NCBI GenBank assembly: GCA_021815645.1
Contig: JAKBAB010000011.1
Span: 1-36,004 of the forward strand
Length of the DNA: 36,004 bases
Source of the DNA: Actinomycetes bacterium
GTDB lineage: Bacteria; Actinomycetota; Acidimicrobiia; Acidimicrobiales; RAAP-2
Direction: 5' to 3'
Shown here: one piece after another, positions 8,014 through 15,958 of the stretch
Layout: the number at the start of each line of letters is the position of its first letter
Position numbering within the stretch: the stretch's first letter is position 1
Position numbers and translations under genes: made by a program
The notes under the pieces: generated by a model
The model's input: only the letters and a program-made list of their open reading frames with translations
Databases searched by the model: none
What the model was told of the DNA's origin: nothing

Positions 8014-9030
8014 TCACTGATTAACAAACTCGCGCAGCGCACCGGCCACGCCCACGGCGTCGGGGCAGTCGTCCCAAGACGCGAGGCGCGCTACTACTTG
8101 GGCGAGGTCCACGATTCCCGCGTCCGACCCGAGCCCGGTAGCCACGAGGGCGCCGCACGCCGTAGCCAACCACGCCGCCTCGAGGGGCTCGAGTCCAGCC
8201 ACCAAACCGGCGACGAAGCCCGCGTCGAACGCGTCCCCGCAGCCCGTCGTGTCTACGACGTCCACCGCCAGGGCCGGAAAGCCCGTCGTCCGTTCGGCCT
8301 CGACGACGAGGCAGCCCTGAGCACCGCGGGTGACGACCACTCCGTCGACGCCTCGCTGGCGCACGACGTGGGCCGCCTCCTCTAGGTCGTCGCGTCCAGT
8401 CAACGTCCGCAGCTGCTCGTCGTTGGGACAAAACCAATTCACGTAGCGCAAAATCGGGGCCATTCGCTCTAGCCCCTCGGGCCCTTCGTTACGTAGGACG
8501 TCCATCGTGACGACGGCGCCTCGCTCACGCGCGCGCGCGACCACGGCGGCTACTCCTTCCGAATCGAGCGCGGGCATCGCGTCGAGGCCGCCGAGGTGGA
8601 CTACTCTCGCGCTCTCCACCATCGTCCACGTTTCCGGTGAGAAATCCCCGAAAGTGGCCGTTGCGCTCGCGCCCGCCGCGTGCAGGGCCGGGCGCTCCCC
8701 GTTAGGTCGTATGGGCAGTATCGTCGCCGAGGTTCGCTCACCCCGTCGGCGAATGACGTGGGTCACGTCGACCCCTTGCGAAGAGAGAAGATCCGCGACC
8801 ACGTCGCCGATGTAGTCGTCGCCCAAAGCACCAACGTTTCGGACCCGTACGCCGAGTTTGGCGAGGTCGACGCTGGTGCCCGCGGCCGTGCCCGCGGCCG
8901 TTAAGCGTATTTCGTCGATGAGGACCGAGTGCTGACCGGGGGGAATGACTTCCACCGGCCGGCCCAACACGTCGAGGATGTGTACACCCCAACAGACCAC
9001 GTCCCCGCAGTCGGCCAAAGTTAGGTTCAC
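8014..9030 (-). CDS. PfkB-family carbohydrate kinase
   Basis: This 338-residue ribokinase-type enzyme transfers phosphate from ATP to a sugar or related alcohol. DTTGCGDAFDAGF at about residues 260-272 is PfkB signature 2; D266 is the expected catalytic base and the GCGD loop the anion hole. Signature 1 is degenerate: AAGTAAGTSVDLAKLG near 46-60 has alanine where a glycine pair is usual. NVGALGDDYIGD and VVVTRGAQGC are also family segments. The start GTG overlaps the aldolase stop (GTGA, 9027-9030). A kinase beside a class II aldolase suggests it makes a ketose or alcohol phosphate for aldol cleavage. Its specificity cannot be told from the motifs. Confidence 0.9.
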   Translation of the reverse strand: MNLTLADCGDVVCWGVHILDVLGRPVEVIPPGQHSVLIDEIRLTAAGTAAGTSVDLAKLGVRVRNVGALGDDYIGDVVADLLSSQGVDVTHVIRRRGERTSATILPIRPNGERPALHAAGASATATFGDFSPETWTMVESARVVHLGGLDAMPALDSEGVAAVVARARERGAVVTMDVLRNEGPEGLERMAPILRYVNWFCPNDEQLRTLTGRDDLEEAAHVVRQRGVDGVVVTRGAQGCLVVEAERTTGFPALAVDVVDTTGCGDAFDAGFVAGLVAGLEPLEAAWLATACGALVATGLGSDAGIVDLAQVVARLASWDDCPDAVGVAGALREFVNQ

Positions 9031-9710
9031 CGCGGCGCCTGCCCTTCGCTCAAGCCACCGTAACGACGGCGCGCCGCCTCGGCCGCAACGTCATCGAGCT
9101 CTTCCGTCGTCAAGATCCGCGCCGTTCCGTAAGCGAGCGACAGTCGATAAACGTGGGCGAGCCATTCGAGCAAAAGAGCGCGCTCGAACGCCTGAACGAG
9201 CGTCGCTCCGTAGGTGACCGCCCCGTGATTTTGCAGTATGGCCGCGCGGTGGGTCGCGAGAACCTCCACGGCGTTGTTGGCCAACTGTCGCGAACCAAAG
9301 CGGGTGTAACCGACAACGGGAACGGGGCCCCCGAGCGCGACGATGGCGTAGTGAATGGCCGGGAGGGCTTCGCAGGTCGCCGACAGGGCGACGACCTCGG
9401 GCGAGTGCGTGTGCACCACGGCCCCGGCGTCAGTCGCTTCGTAGATGCTCGAATGCAGGGGCCACTCCGACGACAGGGCCGCCCGCCCGTCTACCTGGCG
9501 TCCGTCGAGTGACATGACGCAGATGTCGTCGGGTTCGAGCAGTTCGTACGCCAGACTGCTCGGGGTAATCGCGATGAGGTCATCAACCCGCACGCTCAGA
9601 TTCCCCGCCGTCCCAATGGCCAGCCCTTCACTGACCAGCCGTCGGCCGAAGGCGACCAGCGCGCTGCGAGCGTCGTCCACCGCCGCCGATCGCCCGTCTC
9701 TTGTCGTCAC
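9027..9710 (-). CDS. Class II aldolase/adducin-family protein (fuculose-phosphate aldolase-like)
   Basis: This 227-residue zinc aldolase belongs to the FucA/AraD group. TAGNLSVR near residues 34-41 is the phosphate-binding loop. E82 in SSEWPLH matches the catalytic glutamate. H100 and H102 in VVHTHS, with H162 in LQNHGAV, are the expected zinc ligands. Members split ketose-1-phosphates to dihydroxyacetone phosphate and an aldehyde, epimerise ribulose-5-phosphate, or decarboxylate oxo-tetronate phosphates. The start is GTG at 9710 with GGGGAG four bases upstream. It is the first gene of the operon that continues with the kinase, aminotransferase and hydrolase, and it is transcribed away from tetR. 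The reaction is not determined. Confidence 0.88.
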   Translation of the reverse strand: MTTRDGRSAAVDDARSALVAFGRRLVSEGLAIGTAGNLSVRVDDLIAITPSSLAYELLEPDDICVMSLDGRQVDGRAALSSEWPLHSSIYEATDAGAVVHTHSPEVVALSATCEALPAIHYAIVALGGPVPVVGYTRFGSRQLANNAVEVLATHRAAILQNHGAVTYGATLVQAFERALLLEWLAHVYRLSLAYGTARILTTEELDDVAAEAARRRYGGLSEGQAPR

Positions 9711-9751
9711 CGAACTCCCCTCGACGGCGCCGTGGCGCGTACGGGGACGAC

Positions 9752-9778
9752 GTTATACGGACGCCCGACCAAAATCAA
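9752..9778 (-). promoter_or_regulatory. Candidate promoter of the aldolase operon
   Basis: On the minus strand TTGATT (9773-9778) and TATAAC (9752-9757) are 15 bases apart, or 16 if the -35 is read as GTTGAT. The hexamers are good but the spacing is short. They lie about 40-70 bases before the aldolase GTG, in the 140-base divergent gap shared with the TetR-type gene. Confidence 0.4.
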
Positions 9779-9816
9779 CTCACCAACCTGTCCGTTCCGT
9801 CGATAGTTGCGGTACG

Positions 9817-9841
9817 CTCGCCACCACGGCCGTGAAGCGAG
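9817..9841. promoter_or_regulatory. Candidate operator palindrome next to tetR-type gene
   Basis: CACGGCCGTG at 9825-9834 is a perfect ten-base palindrome. CTCGC at 9817-9821 and GCGAG at 9837-9841 flank it almost symmetrically, giving a dyad of about 25 bases. It lies just before the TetR-type start and upstream of the candidate aldolase promoter, where a local repressor would be expected to bind. GC-rich DNA produces such dyads by chance, so this is tentative. Confidence 0.3.
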
Positions 9842-9850
9842 TGGGGTGGA

Positions 9851-10447
9851 GTGCCAAAAATTGTTGACTGGGACGTACGTCGTGACGAGATTCTCGCCGC
9901 GACGTGGGCGGTCATCGCCCGCGACGGACTAGCCAACACCACCGTGCGCGCTATCGCGCGAGAGGCCGAGTGCTCCCAGGGCATCTTGTCGCACTACTTC
10001 AACGACAAACAGGACATTTTGGCCTCGGCGTTACTGCTGTCCCACCGAAGAGTTCGAGAACGCACCGAACGCAAGCTCCGGGGTCGAACGGGACTATCCG
10101 CCCTGCGCGTCGCGATGCTCGAAGCGCTGCCCCTCGATAAGGAACGGGAGCTCGAAGCGCGCATCGAGGTGAGTTTTTGGGGGCGGATGCTCTCCGACGA
10201 GCGCCTCGGCCAGCTCGGCCGCGACGAAGTTGATCACCTCCACGACAGCCTGTTGGCCAGTCTGCGCGACGCCGCGAAACTGGGCGAACTGCGCGAAGAC
10301 CTCGACTTAGAGTTGGCGACCCAGCAGTTGCTCGTACTGATCGACGGGGTCAGCGTGGAGCGGGTCCACTTCCCCTCCCGGGTCCCCCCTTCGCGGCAGC
10401 ACCAACTGCTCGACCACCTGTTGGAGAGTTTTCGCGCACCCGCGTAA
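9851..10447 (+). CDS. TetR/AcrR-family transcriptional regulator
   Basis: This is the only convincing plus-strand gene, 198 residues. The N-terminal 60 residues form a TetR DNA-binding domain: RRDEILAATWAVIARDGL, then the helix-turn-helix TTVRAIAREAECSQGILSHYF near 30-50, with the typical YFNDKQDILASAL ending. The C-terminal ligand domain resembles the BetI-like class (LRVAMLEALPLD, ARIEVSFWGRML, LLVLIDGVSVERVHFP). The start is GTG at 9851 with a weak, close GGTGGA before it. It is divergent from the aldolase operon, so it probably controls that module in response to a pathway metabolite. It converges with map on the other side. The effector is unknown. Confidence 0.9.
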   Translation: MPKIVDWDVRRDEILAATWAVIARDGLANTTVRAIAREAECSQGILSHYFNDKQDILASALLLSHRRVRERTERKLRGRTGLSALRVAMLEALPLDKERELEARIEVSFWGRMLSDERLGQLGRDEVDHLHDSLLASLRDAAKLGELREDLDLELATQQLLVLIDGVSVERVHFPSRVPPSRQHQLLDHLLESFRAPA

Positions 10448-10476
10448 CGTCGATGGCGCCGTGTGAGTCTCGCGCC

Positions 10477-10502
10477 CGGGCGACCAAGGAGATGTCCGCC
10501 CG
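10477..10502. terminator. Candidate hairpin between convergent tetR-type gene and map
   Basis: In the 69-base gap between the two convergent stops, CGGGCG (10477-10482) and CGCCCG (10497-10502) can form a six-base stem with a 14-base loop. There is no T-run on either side. The location suits a bidirectional terminator but the stem is short. Confidence 0.3.
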
Positions 10503-10516
10503 AAAGTCGCGTGGCC

Positions 10517-11257
10517 CTAGGGCCGGGTGAAGACCTCGGGTCCGTCGTCGGTGACCGCGATGGTGTGTTCGAAGTGAGCCGACAGCTGGCCGTCCGCGGT
10601 CACAACGCTCCACCCGTCGTCGAGGGCGACCGTCTCGTAACGGCCCACGTTGACCATCGGCTCGACGGCGTAGACCATCCCGGATTTGAGGGTAGGTCCG
10701 GGGGTGCCGGGCCAGTAGTTGGGTACCTGGGGGGTTTCGTGCATCTCGGTACCAATGGCGTGACCCACGTACTCGCGCACCACCGAAAACCCAGCCGCTT
10801 CGGCGACTTTCTGGACCGCCCGACCGACTTCGTGGAGTCGCGAACCGGCCACCAGTTGATCGATACCCGCCCAAAGGGACCGCTCGGTGACCTCGATGAG
10901 CCGCGCGGCGAGGGGGCTGACCGTCCCCACGGCCGCGGTGTAGGCCGCGTCGCCGTGGTACCCCTCGACGATGGCGCCGGCGTCCACCGAGATGATGTCA
11001 CCTTCGCGCAATACGTACTCTCCGGGGATTCCGTGGACGATCATGTCGTTGGGGCTCGTGCAGATGACCGCGGGGAAACCGTGGTAGTTGAGGAAGTTCG
11101 AGCGCGCGCCGCGACGTTCAATCACCTCCGCGGCTACGTCGTTCAGTTCACGCGTCGTTACACCGGGCCTTATCGCCGCTCGCGTCTCTTCGAGCATCTC
11201 CGCGACGACTCTCCCGGCTCGGCGCATCTTGTCGAGTTCGTCCTTCGAGCGAATCAC
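10517..11257 (-). CDS. map: Methionine aminopeptidase, type I
   Basis: This enzyme removes the initiator methionine from new proteins at the ribosome. It has 246 residues with all expected residues in place: H75 in MIVHGIP, metal ligands D92 and D103 in SVDAG and HGDAA, H166 in VGHAIGT, H173 in MHETPQVPNY, E199 in AVEPM and E230 in AHFEHT. It has no N-terminal extension, so it is the short bacterial type I form. The start is GTG at 11257, overlapping the adk stop (GTGA). It is the last gene of the ribosomal-protein run. The expected next genes, infA and rpmJ, are missing here. Confidence 0.97.
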   Translation of the reverse strand: MIRSKDELDKMRRAGRVVAEMLEETRAAIRPGVTTRELNDVAAEVIERRGARSNFLNYHGFPAVICTSPNDMIVHGIPGEYVLREGDIISVDAGAIVEGYHGDAAYTAAVGTVSPLAARLIEVTERSLWAGIDQLVAGSRLHEVGRAVQKVAEAAGFSVVREYVGHAIGTEMHETPQVPNYWPGTPGPTLKSGMVYAVEPMVNVGRYETVALDDGWSVVTADGQLSAHFEHTIAVTDDGPEVFTRP

Positions 11258-11910
11258 GGGGTACTCCGTCGATCGATCGCCGCCTCGATGGCCGCGGTTA
11301 CGTCGTCGAGGGTCCCGTCGCCGTCGACGGTTACGAGCAGTCCGCGCTGGTGGTAGTAGTCAATCAACGGGACCGTGTCGCGACGGAACATCTCGAGCCG
11401 TCTGGTGATGGCCTCGGGCTGGTCGTCGCTGCGCTGGACAACGTCACCGCCGCAGATCTCGCACGTCCCCGAAATCGCCGACACGTCGGCCTCGCCGTAA
11501 ATCTTGCCGCACTCCTGACAGACGCGCCGCGACGAGAGGCGCGCCAACACGAGTTCGTCGGGTAAGTCGAGGTTGATGACCAGCGAGACGCCGTGAGGGG
11601 CCAGAATCTCGTCGAGCGCCTGCGCCTGGGGAATGGTGCGGGGGAAACCATCGAAGAGAGCCCCGTGGGCCGCGTCGGGCCGCGCGACGCGCTCGCGCAC
11701 CAACTCGTTGACCAGATCGTCCGACACCAGGCCCCCGGCGTCGAGCACTTCGGCCACGCGCCGGCCGAGGGCGCTGTCGGCGGCCACGGCGGCTCGCAGA
11801 ATATCGCCGGTCGAGATGTGAACCAGAAAGTGAGTGGCGCACAGCCGCTGGCTCTGGGTTCCCTTGCCGGCGCCCTGCTTACCCAGGAGGACGAGGTTCA
11901 TCTGCGCCAT
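11254..11910 (-). CDS. adk: Adenylate kinase
   Basis: It interconverts ATP, ADP and AMP (ATP + AMP to 2 ADP) in the cytosol. The protein has 218 residues. The P-loop reads GKQGAGKGT at 10-18, where most homologues have GPPGAGKGT. HISTGDILRAA and FDGFPRT are the AMP-binding segments. The LID carries four cysteines, C131, C134, C150 and C153, in two CxxC pairs, so it is a zinc-binding long-form kinase. The start is ATG at 11910, two bases after the secY stop; a second in-frame ATG at 11901 is possible. The adk gene between secY and map is the common bacterial arrangement. Confidence 0.97.
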   Translation of the reverse strand: MAQMNLVLLGKQGAGKGTQSQRLCATHFLVHISTGDILRAAVAADSALGRRVAEVLDAGGLVSDDLVNELVRERVARPDAAHGALFDGFPRTIPQAQALDEILAPHGVSLVINLDLPDELVLARLSSRRVCQECGKIYGEADVSAISGTCEICGGDVVQRSDDQPEAITRRLEMFRRDTVPLIDYYHQRGLLVTVDGDGTLDDVTAAIEAAIDRRSTP

Positions 11911-11912
11911 GG

Positions 11913-13202
11913 CTATCGCTTGAGGAAGCCTTCGTAGTTACGCATCATGAGCTGTGAGTCGATCTGTCGCATCGTTTCGAGCGAGACGCCCACCGCAATG
12001 AGCAAAGTCGTGCCGTAGTAGGGGAATCGATTGATGCTCCAAAGGGCCATCAAGATGCTCGGCACGACCGCGACCGACGCCAGAAAGACCGCTCCGACGA
12101 CGGTCAGTCGCGAGAGCATTCGAGCGAAGTACTTTTCGGTGGGCATACCGGGGCGGATTCCCGGCACGAAGCCACCTTGTTGGCGGAGCAGTTCGGCTTG
12201 CTGGTGCGGCTCGAAAGCGATGTAGACGTAGAAGAACGTGAAGGCCAGAATCAGGACGAAGTCCGAGACTATGTAGAAGAAGTTCGTCGGCTGAAGCGAT
12301 GACGAGACGAAGTGCTGGAAGCTCGCCCACGGCACGATATTCGACAGCAAGACCGGGATGTAGAGCACCGACGAGGCGAAGATGATGGGAATAACGCCCG
12401 ACTGGTTGACCTTTAGGGGAATGTACGTGGAGCTCCCGCCCATCTCACGGCGGCCGACGACCCGTCGCGCGAACGTAACGGGAATGCGGCGCTGACCGTT
12501 ATCCATGAAGACGATGAGTACCAAGAGACCCAACGAGACGACCAAGATGATGAAGAACTTCGTCGGGCCACCTTCGGCGTAGACGGCCCGGCCGCCCGAC
12601 GGCAGTCCGGCCACGACGTTGGCGAAGATGAGCAGCGACATACCCTGACCGATGCCCCGCTGGGTAATCAACTCGGCCAACCACATCACGAAGGCGGTTC
12701 CGGCGGTCAAGATCACGACCATGAAAAGTCCGAGCCAGAAGTTAAAGCGTGGAATGAGGTCGATACTGAAACCCAAGAGCGCCTGGTCGTGTCCGTGGAA
12801 GGCGTAGACGAGTCCCGTCGACTGCAGCAGAGCGAGGCCGATGGTGAGGTAGCGCGTGGTCTGGGTAATGCGCTTTTGACCCACGGCACCTTGATCGCGC
12901 CACTCGGTCAGCTTCGGAATAACGGTCGTCAGTAGTTGGATGACGATGGAACTCGTGATGTAGGGCATAACGCCCAGGCCAAAGACGGCCAGTCGCGTCA
13001 ACGCACCACCGGAGAAGAGATTTAGGAAGCCGAGCACTCCACTGGCGCCGGCCTTGGCCTCGAGTAACTGGACCTGGGACCAACTAACGCCGGGAATCGG
13101 CAGGTTCGCGCCCAGCTGGTAGAGACAGATAATCGCGATGGTGAACAGGACCTTGTTGCGAAGGTCCGGTACGCGAAAGATGTTCCCGAGTCGCTGGAGC
13201 AC
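11913..13202 (-). CDS. secY: Protein translocase subunit SecY
   Basis: This is the channel-forming membrane subunit of the Sec translocon, 429 residues with about ten transmembrane helices. The N-terminus FRVPDLRNKVLFTIAIICLY and the plug region after LPIPGVSW are typical. Family motifs ALTRLAVFGLGVMPYITSSI, ELITQRGIGQGMSLLIF and FVPGIRPG near the C-terminal cytosolic loop are all visible. The start is GTG at 13202, nine bases after the rplO stop, with AGGG nearby as ribosome-binding site. Its place between rplO and adk is canonical. Confidence 0.97.
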   Translation of the reverse strand: MLQRLGNIFRVPDLRNKVLFTIAIICLYQLGANLPIPGVSWSQVQLLEAKAGASGVLGFLNLFSGGALTRLAVFGLGVMPYITSSIVIQLLTTVIPKLTEWRDQGAVGQKRITQTTRYLTIGLALLQSTGLVYAFHGHDQALLGFSIDLIPRFNFWLGLFMVVILTAGTAFVMWLAELITQRGIGQGMSLLIFANVVAGLPSGGRAVYAEGGPTKFFIILVVSLGLLVLIVFMDNGQRRIPVTFARRVVGRREMGGSSTYIPLKVNQSGVIPIIFASSVLYIPVLLSNIVPWASFQHFVSSSLQPTNFFYIVSDFVLILAFTFFYVYIAFEPHQQAELLRQQGGFVPGIRPGMPTEKYFARMLSRLTVVGAVFLASVAVVPSILMALWSINRFPYYGTTLLIAVGVSLETMRQIDSQLMMRNYEGFLKR

Positions 13203-13211
13203 TCTACGACC

Positions 13212-13697
13212 CTAACGGTTCTGGTGTTGGTTACCCGATGCGGCCGGACGCACGGCGAAGGGCAGATCCACTAACGTCACGGTCCCGCCCGCCGCCTCGA
13301 TAGCGCTTCGGGCCGAGTCGGAAAAGGCGTGGGCCGACACGTCGAGGGCGCCTACGACTTCGCCGCGGCCCAGCACCTTGACGAGGGCCTTTTTGCGCAC
13401 GAGACCGTGCGCGGCCAAAACGTCGGGATTAATAACCCGTACCTCAAGTGCGCTCAGGGCGTCGAGATTAACGGGGGTGTAGTTGACCCGAAAGGGGTTG
13501 GTGAATCCCTTCAACTTCGGAATGCGCTCGAGGAGGGGTATCTGTCCCCCTTCGAAACCGGCCGGGATCTGGCGGCGCGCCTTTTGACCCTTGGTACCAC
13601 GGCCCGCCGTCTTGCCACCCTTACCGGCGATCCCCCGGCCCACGATCTTCCTACGGTGGGTCGATCCGGCCGCCGGCTGGAGTTCGTGCAACTTCAT
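13212..13697 (-). CDS. rplO: 50S ribosomal protein L15
   Basis: This large-subunit assembly protein has 161 residues. The glycine- and lysine-rich N-terminal arm (RRKIVGRGIAGKGGKTAGRGTKGQKAR, residues 15-41) threads into 23S rRNA and is a family hallmark; GFEGGQIPLLERIPKLKGF follows. The globular C-terminal half ends with a short Q/N-rich tail (GNQHQNR) beyond the usual end. ATG at 13697 overlaps the rpmD stop (ATGA). Confidence 0.97.
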   Translation of the reverse strand: MKLHELQPAAGSTHRRKIVGRGIAGKGGKTAGRGTKGQKARRQIPAGFEGGQIPLLERIPKLKGFTNPFRVNYTPVNLDALSALEVRVINPDVLAAHGLVRKKALVKVLGRGEVVGALDVSAHAFSDSARSAIEAAGGTVTLVDLPFAVRPAASGNQHQNR

Positions 13698-13879
13698 GAC
13701 GACACCTCTTCTACGGTAATTAAGTGCGGAACGCGCGCGATCATCCCGTGGATCTCGGGTCGATCGGGTAGGACGTTGGACTGACCGATGCCGCGCAGTC
13801 CGAGGGCGCGCAGCGTCCCGCGGTGCTTGGGCTTAGTGGCGATGGACGAGCGTATTTGGGTGACTTTGAGCACGGTCAC
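13694..13879 (-). CDS. rpmD: 50S ribosomal protein L30
   Basis: This small 61-residue large-subunit protein has the motif [20 protein letters not shown] and the ending [15 protein letters not shown], standard for bacterial L30. The start is GTG at 13879 within a GTGA overlap with the rpsE stop; a second GTG two codons on is also possible. The position between rpsE and rplO is the usual one. Confidence 0.95.
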   Translation of the reverse strand: MTVLKVTQIRSSIATKPKHRGTLRALGLRGIGQSNVLPDRPEIHGMIARVPHLITVEEVSS

Positions 13880-14430
13880 ACCTCCGTAACTTTGAAGAGA
13901 TCGCCCTCGCGCTGACGCTCGCGGTACGCGCGCAACGTCCCCGAGGGGATGACGTGATCGGCCGGCTGATTGCGCAACTTCGCCAGCTCTTCGGGTCGGC
14001 GAAGCTGCTTGAGGCCCTCAATGGTCGCGTGAGCCACGTTGATGCCGTTCGACGAACCGAGTGACTTCGCGATGATGTCCTTGACGCCGGCCATTTCGAG
14101 GATCGCGCGCGCGGCGCCTCCGGCGATGACGCCCGTGCCCGGAGCGGCCGGCTTCATGAGTACCCGTCCGGCTCCGGCGCTCCCGATGACCGGGTAGACA
14201 ATCGTGGTGCCCGCGAGGGGCACGTCGAAGAGGTTCTTACGCGCCTCTTCGATGCCCTTTTGGACCGCCAGGCCGGCCTCTTTGGCCTTGCCGTAACCGA
14301 GTCCCACTCGCCCCTTACCGTCGCCGATGACCATCAGGGCGGTAAAGGAGAACCGCCGACCACCCTTGACGACCTTCGAAACCCGGTTAACTTTGATGGT
14401 TCGCTCTTCGAACTGCTCTAAATCACTCAT
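13876..14430 (-). CDS. rpsE: 30S ribosomal protein S5
   Basis: This small-subunit protein takes part in translational accuracy, 184 residues. The N-terminal RNA-binding fold contains [32 protein letters not shown], including the loop where spectinomycin-resistance changes occur in other bacteria. [22 protein letters not shown] lies in the C-terminal half. The ATG at 14430 shares its A with the rplR TGA (TGATG). An in-frame TTG directly before it (14433) is a less likely start. Confidence 0.97.
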   Translation of the reverse strand: MSDLEQFEERTIKVNRVSKVVKGGRRFSFTALMVIGDGKGRVGLGYGKAKEAGLAVQKGIEEARKNLFDVPLAGTTIVYPVIGSAGAGRVLMKPAAPGTGVIAGGAARAILEMAGVKDIIAKSLGSSNGINVAHATIEGLKQLRRPEELAKLRNQPADHVIPSGTLRAYRERQREGDLFKVTEV

Positions 14431-14786
14431 CAAAACTCCAGTCCGTGGGCGCGCAACTCTTCGGCGAAGGCCGCCACTCGACCGTGGTAGTCGAAGCCGC
14501 CCCGGTCGAAAACCACCACCGAAATGTCGGCGGCCTTGGCCCGCTCGGCGAGCAACTGCGCGACTGCCTTGGCGCCGACGACGTTGCCACCGGTCGTAGC
14601 GCGCAGCGCCGGCTCGACCGAGGAGGCCGCCGCGAGGGTACGGCCGGCGACGTCGTCGATGATCTGAGCCGAGATGTGCTTGTTGGTTCGACTGACCGCC
14701 ACGCGGGGCCGCTCGGCGGTGCCCGAAATGCGCCGGCGCACTCGGCGGTGCCGACGTAGGCGCAGTTCACGAGTAGTGCGTGCCAT
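14430..14786 (-). CDS. rplR: 50S ribosomal protein L18
   Basis: This 5S rRNA-binding protein has 118 residues. The basic N-terminus ([23 protein letters not shown]) and the core [33 protein letters not shown] and [22 protein letters not shown] are diagnostic. It overlaps rplF by one base upstream and rpsE by one base downstream. Confidence 0.97.
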   Translation of the reverse strand: MARTTRELRLRRHRRVRRRISGTAERPRVAVSRTNKHISAQIIDDVAGRTLAAASSVEPALRATTGGNVVGAKAVAQLLAERAKAADISVVVFDRGGFDYHGRVAAFAEELRAHGLEF

Positions 14787-15325
14787 TATTTTGCGGCCTT
14801 TCCAGCTTTACGCGCCACTCGTTCTCCGAGGTAGCGCACACCCTTACCCTTGTAGGGCTCGGGCTTACGTAGTTTGCGAATATTAGCGGCGACCTGGCCG
14901 ACGACTTCCTTATCGGCCCCCTTGACGACGACCCGCGTCGGGGTGGGGACGTCGAAGGTGACGCCCTCGGGCGCGGTGAACCGCACGGGGTGGCTAAAGC
15001 CGAGGGCCAGGTCGAGCACTCCGCTCGCCCCGGGGGCGGCGCGGTAACCCACGCCGATGATCTCCAACTCCTTGGTCCACCCGCTGGTGACGCCGGTCAC
15101 CATGTTGGCGATCAGCGTGCGCGTTAGTCCGTGCAGCGCCTTGTGGGCCGTTTCCTCACTGGCCCGCTCGACGACGACGACGTCGCCGTCGCGACGTACG
15201 TTCACCCCACTGGGCAACGTGCGCGACATGGTGCCGTTAGGGCCACTGACCGTAACGACGTCACTGGCCACGGCGACCTCTACGCCCGCCGGGACCGAAA
15301 TGGGGCTTCGTCCGATGCGGCTCAT
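14786..15325 (-). CDS. rplF: 50S ribosomal protein L6
   Basis: This protein sits near the sarcin-ricin loop of 23S rRNA and has 179 residues in two related alpha/beta domains. It begins [17 protein letters not shown]. The second half has the L6 signature [23 protein letters not shown] near the end. It follows rpsH after a 30-base gap, one of the few non-overlapping junctions in the spc genes. Confidence 0.97.
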   Translation of the reverse strand: MSRIGRSPISVPAGVEVAVASDVVTVSGPNGTMSRTLPSGVNVRRDGDVVVVERASEETAHKALHGLTRTLIANMVTGVTSGWTKELEIIGVGYRAAPGASGVLDLALGFSHPVRFTAPEGVTFDVPTPTRVVVKGADKEVVGQVAANIRKLRKPEPYKGKGVRYLGERVARKAGKAAK

Positions 15326-15355
15326 CAGCTCTCCTCTCGTCGTGGGGTCCGATTG

Positions 15356-15760
15356 CTACCACACATAGCAGAGCACCTCGCCACCGAGTTTGGCCTTACG
15401 CGCTTCGCGGTCGGTCATAAGTCCGTGACTCGTCGAGACGACCGCGACGCCGACTCCACCGAGGACTTTGGGCATCTGATCGGACTTCTTGTAGATACGC
15501 AGCCCCGGCTTCGACACCCGCTTGATGCCGATAATCGTCTTTTCGCGGTCCTCGGAGTACTTGAGGTTGATCTCGAGTTGGGCGCCCGGTCGGTCCGCCA
15601 CGTTCGTGACCGTGTAGCCCGCGATGAATCCTTCGCGCTCGAGCAATTTGGCCAAGCTCTCTTTCAACTTAGAACTGGGCATTTTTACGCTGTCGAACAT
15701 CGCCGAGTTGGCGTTACGAATTCGGGTCAGCATGTCGGCGATGGGGTCGGTCATTGTCAT
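15356..15760 (-). CDS. rpsH: 30S ribosomal protein S8
   Basis: This 16S rRNA central-domain binder has 134 residues. It shows [14 protein letters not shown] at the N-terminus and the S8 signature [27 protein letters not shown] at the end. ATG at 15760 is preceded six bases upstream by a perfect AGGAGG, so it is preferred over the second ATG two codons later. S8 is the translational repressor of the spc operon in Escherichia coli; no such target structure was identified here. Confidence 0.97.
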   Translation of the reverse strand: MTMTDPIADMLTRIRNANSAMFDSVKMPSSKLKESLAKLLEREGFIAGYTVTNVADRPGAQLEINLKYSEDREKTIIGIKRVSKPGLRIYKKSDQMPKVLGGVGVAVVSTSHGLMTDREARKAKLGGEVLCYVW

Positions 15761-15770
15761 AACGTTCCTC

Positions 15771-15956
15771 CTACCAACTGGCTTTCGTGACGCCGGGGAT
15801 CTCTCCGGCGTGGACCATAGTGCGCAGGCAGATCCGACAGAGGCCGAACTTGCGATAGACCGACCGCGGCCGACCGCACCGCTCGCAGCGCGAGTAGGCG
15901 CGCGTCGAGAACTTGGGGGTTGCGCGCTGCTTGATCCGAAGTGATTTCTTCGCCAT
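15771..15956 (-). CDS. rpsZ: 30S ribosomal protein S14, zinc-binding (type Z)
   Basis: This 61-residue short S14 carries a zinc ribbon with two CxxC pairs: C24 and C27 in [10 protein letters not shown], and C40 and C43 in LCRICLR. The length and four cysteines define the zinc-dependent type rather than the roughly 100-residue zinc-free form. The ATG is two bases after the rplE stop. Actinobacteria often keep a second zinc-free S14 elsewhere for zinc limitation; none is in this window. Confidence 0.97.
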   Translation of the reverse strand: MAKKSLRIKQRATPKFSTRAYSRCERCGRPRSVYRKFGLCRICLRTMVHAGEIPGVTKASW

Positions 15957-15958
15957 GC

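Noticed and set aside
10513-10524. Perfect palindrome GGCCCTAGGGCC across the map stop codon
   Set aside because: It has no room for a loop in a useful hairpin and can arise from stop-codon context in GC-rich DNA.
10463-11356. Plus-strand open frame opposite map and adk
   Set aside because: The opposite strand encodes unmistakable Map and Adk with all active-site residues.
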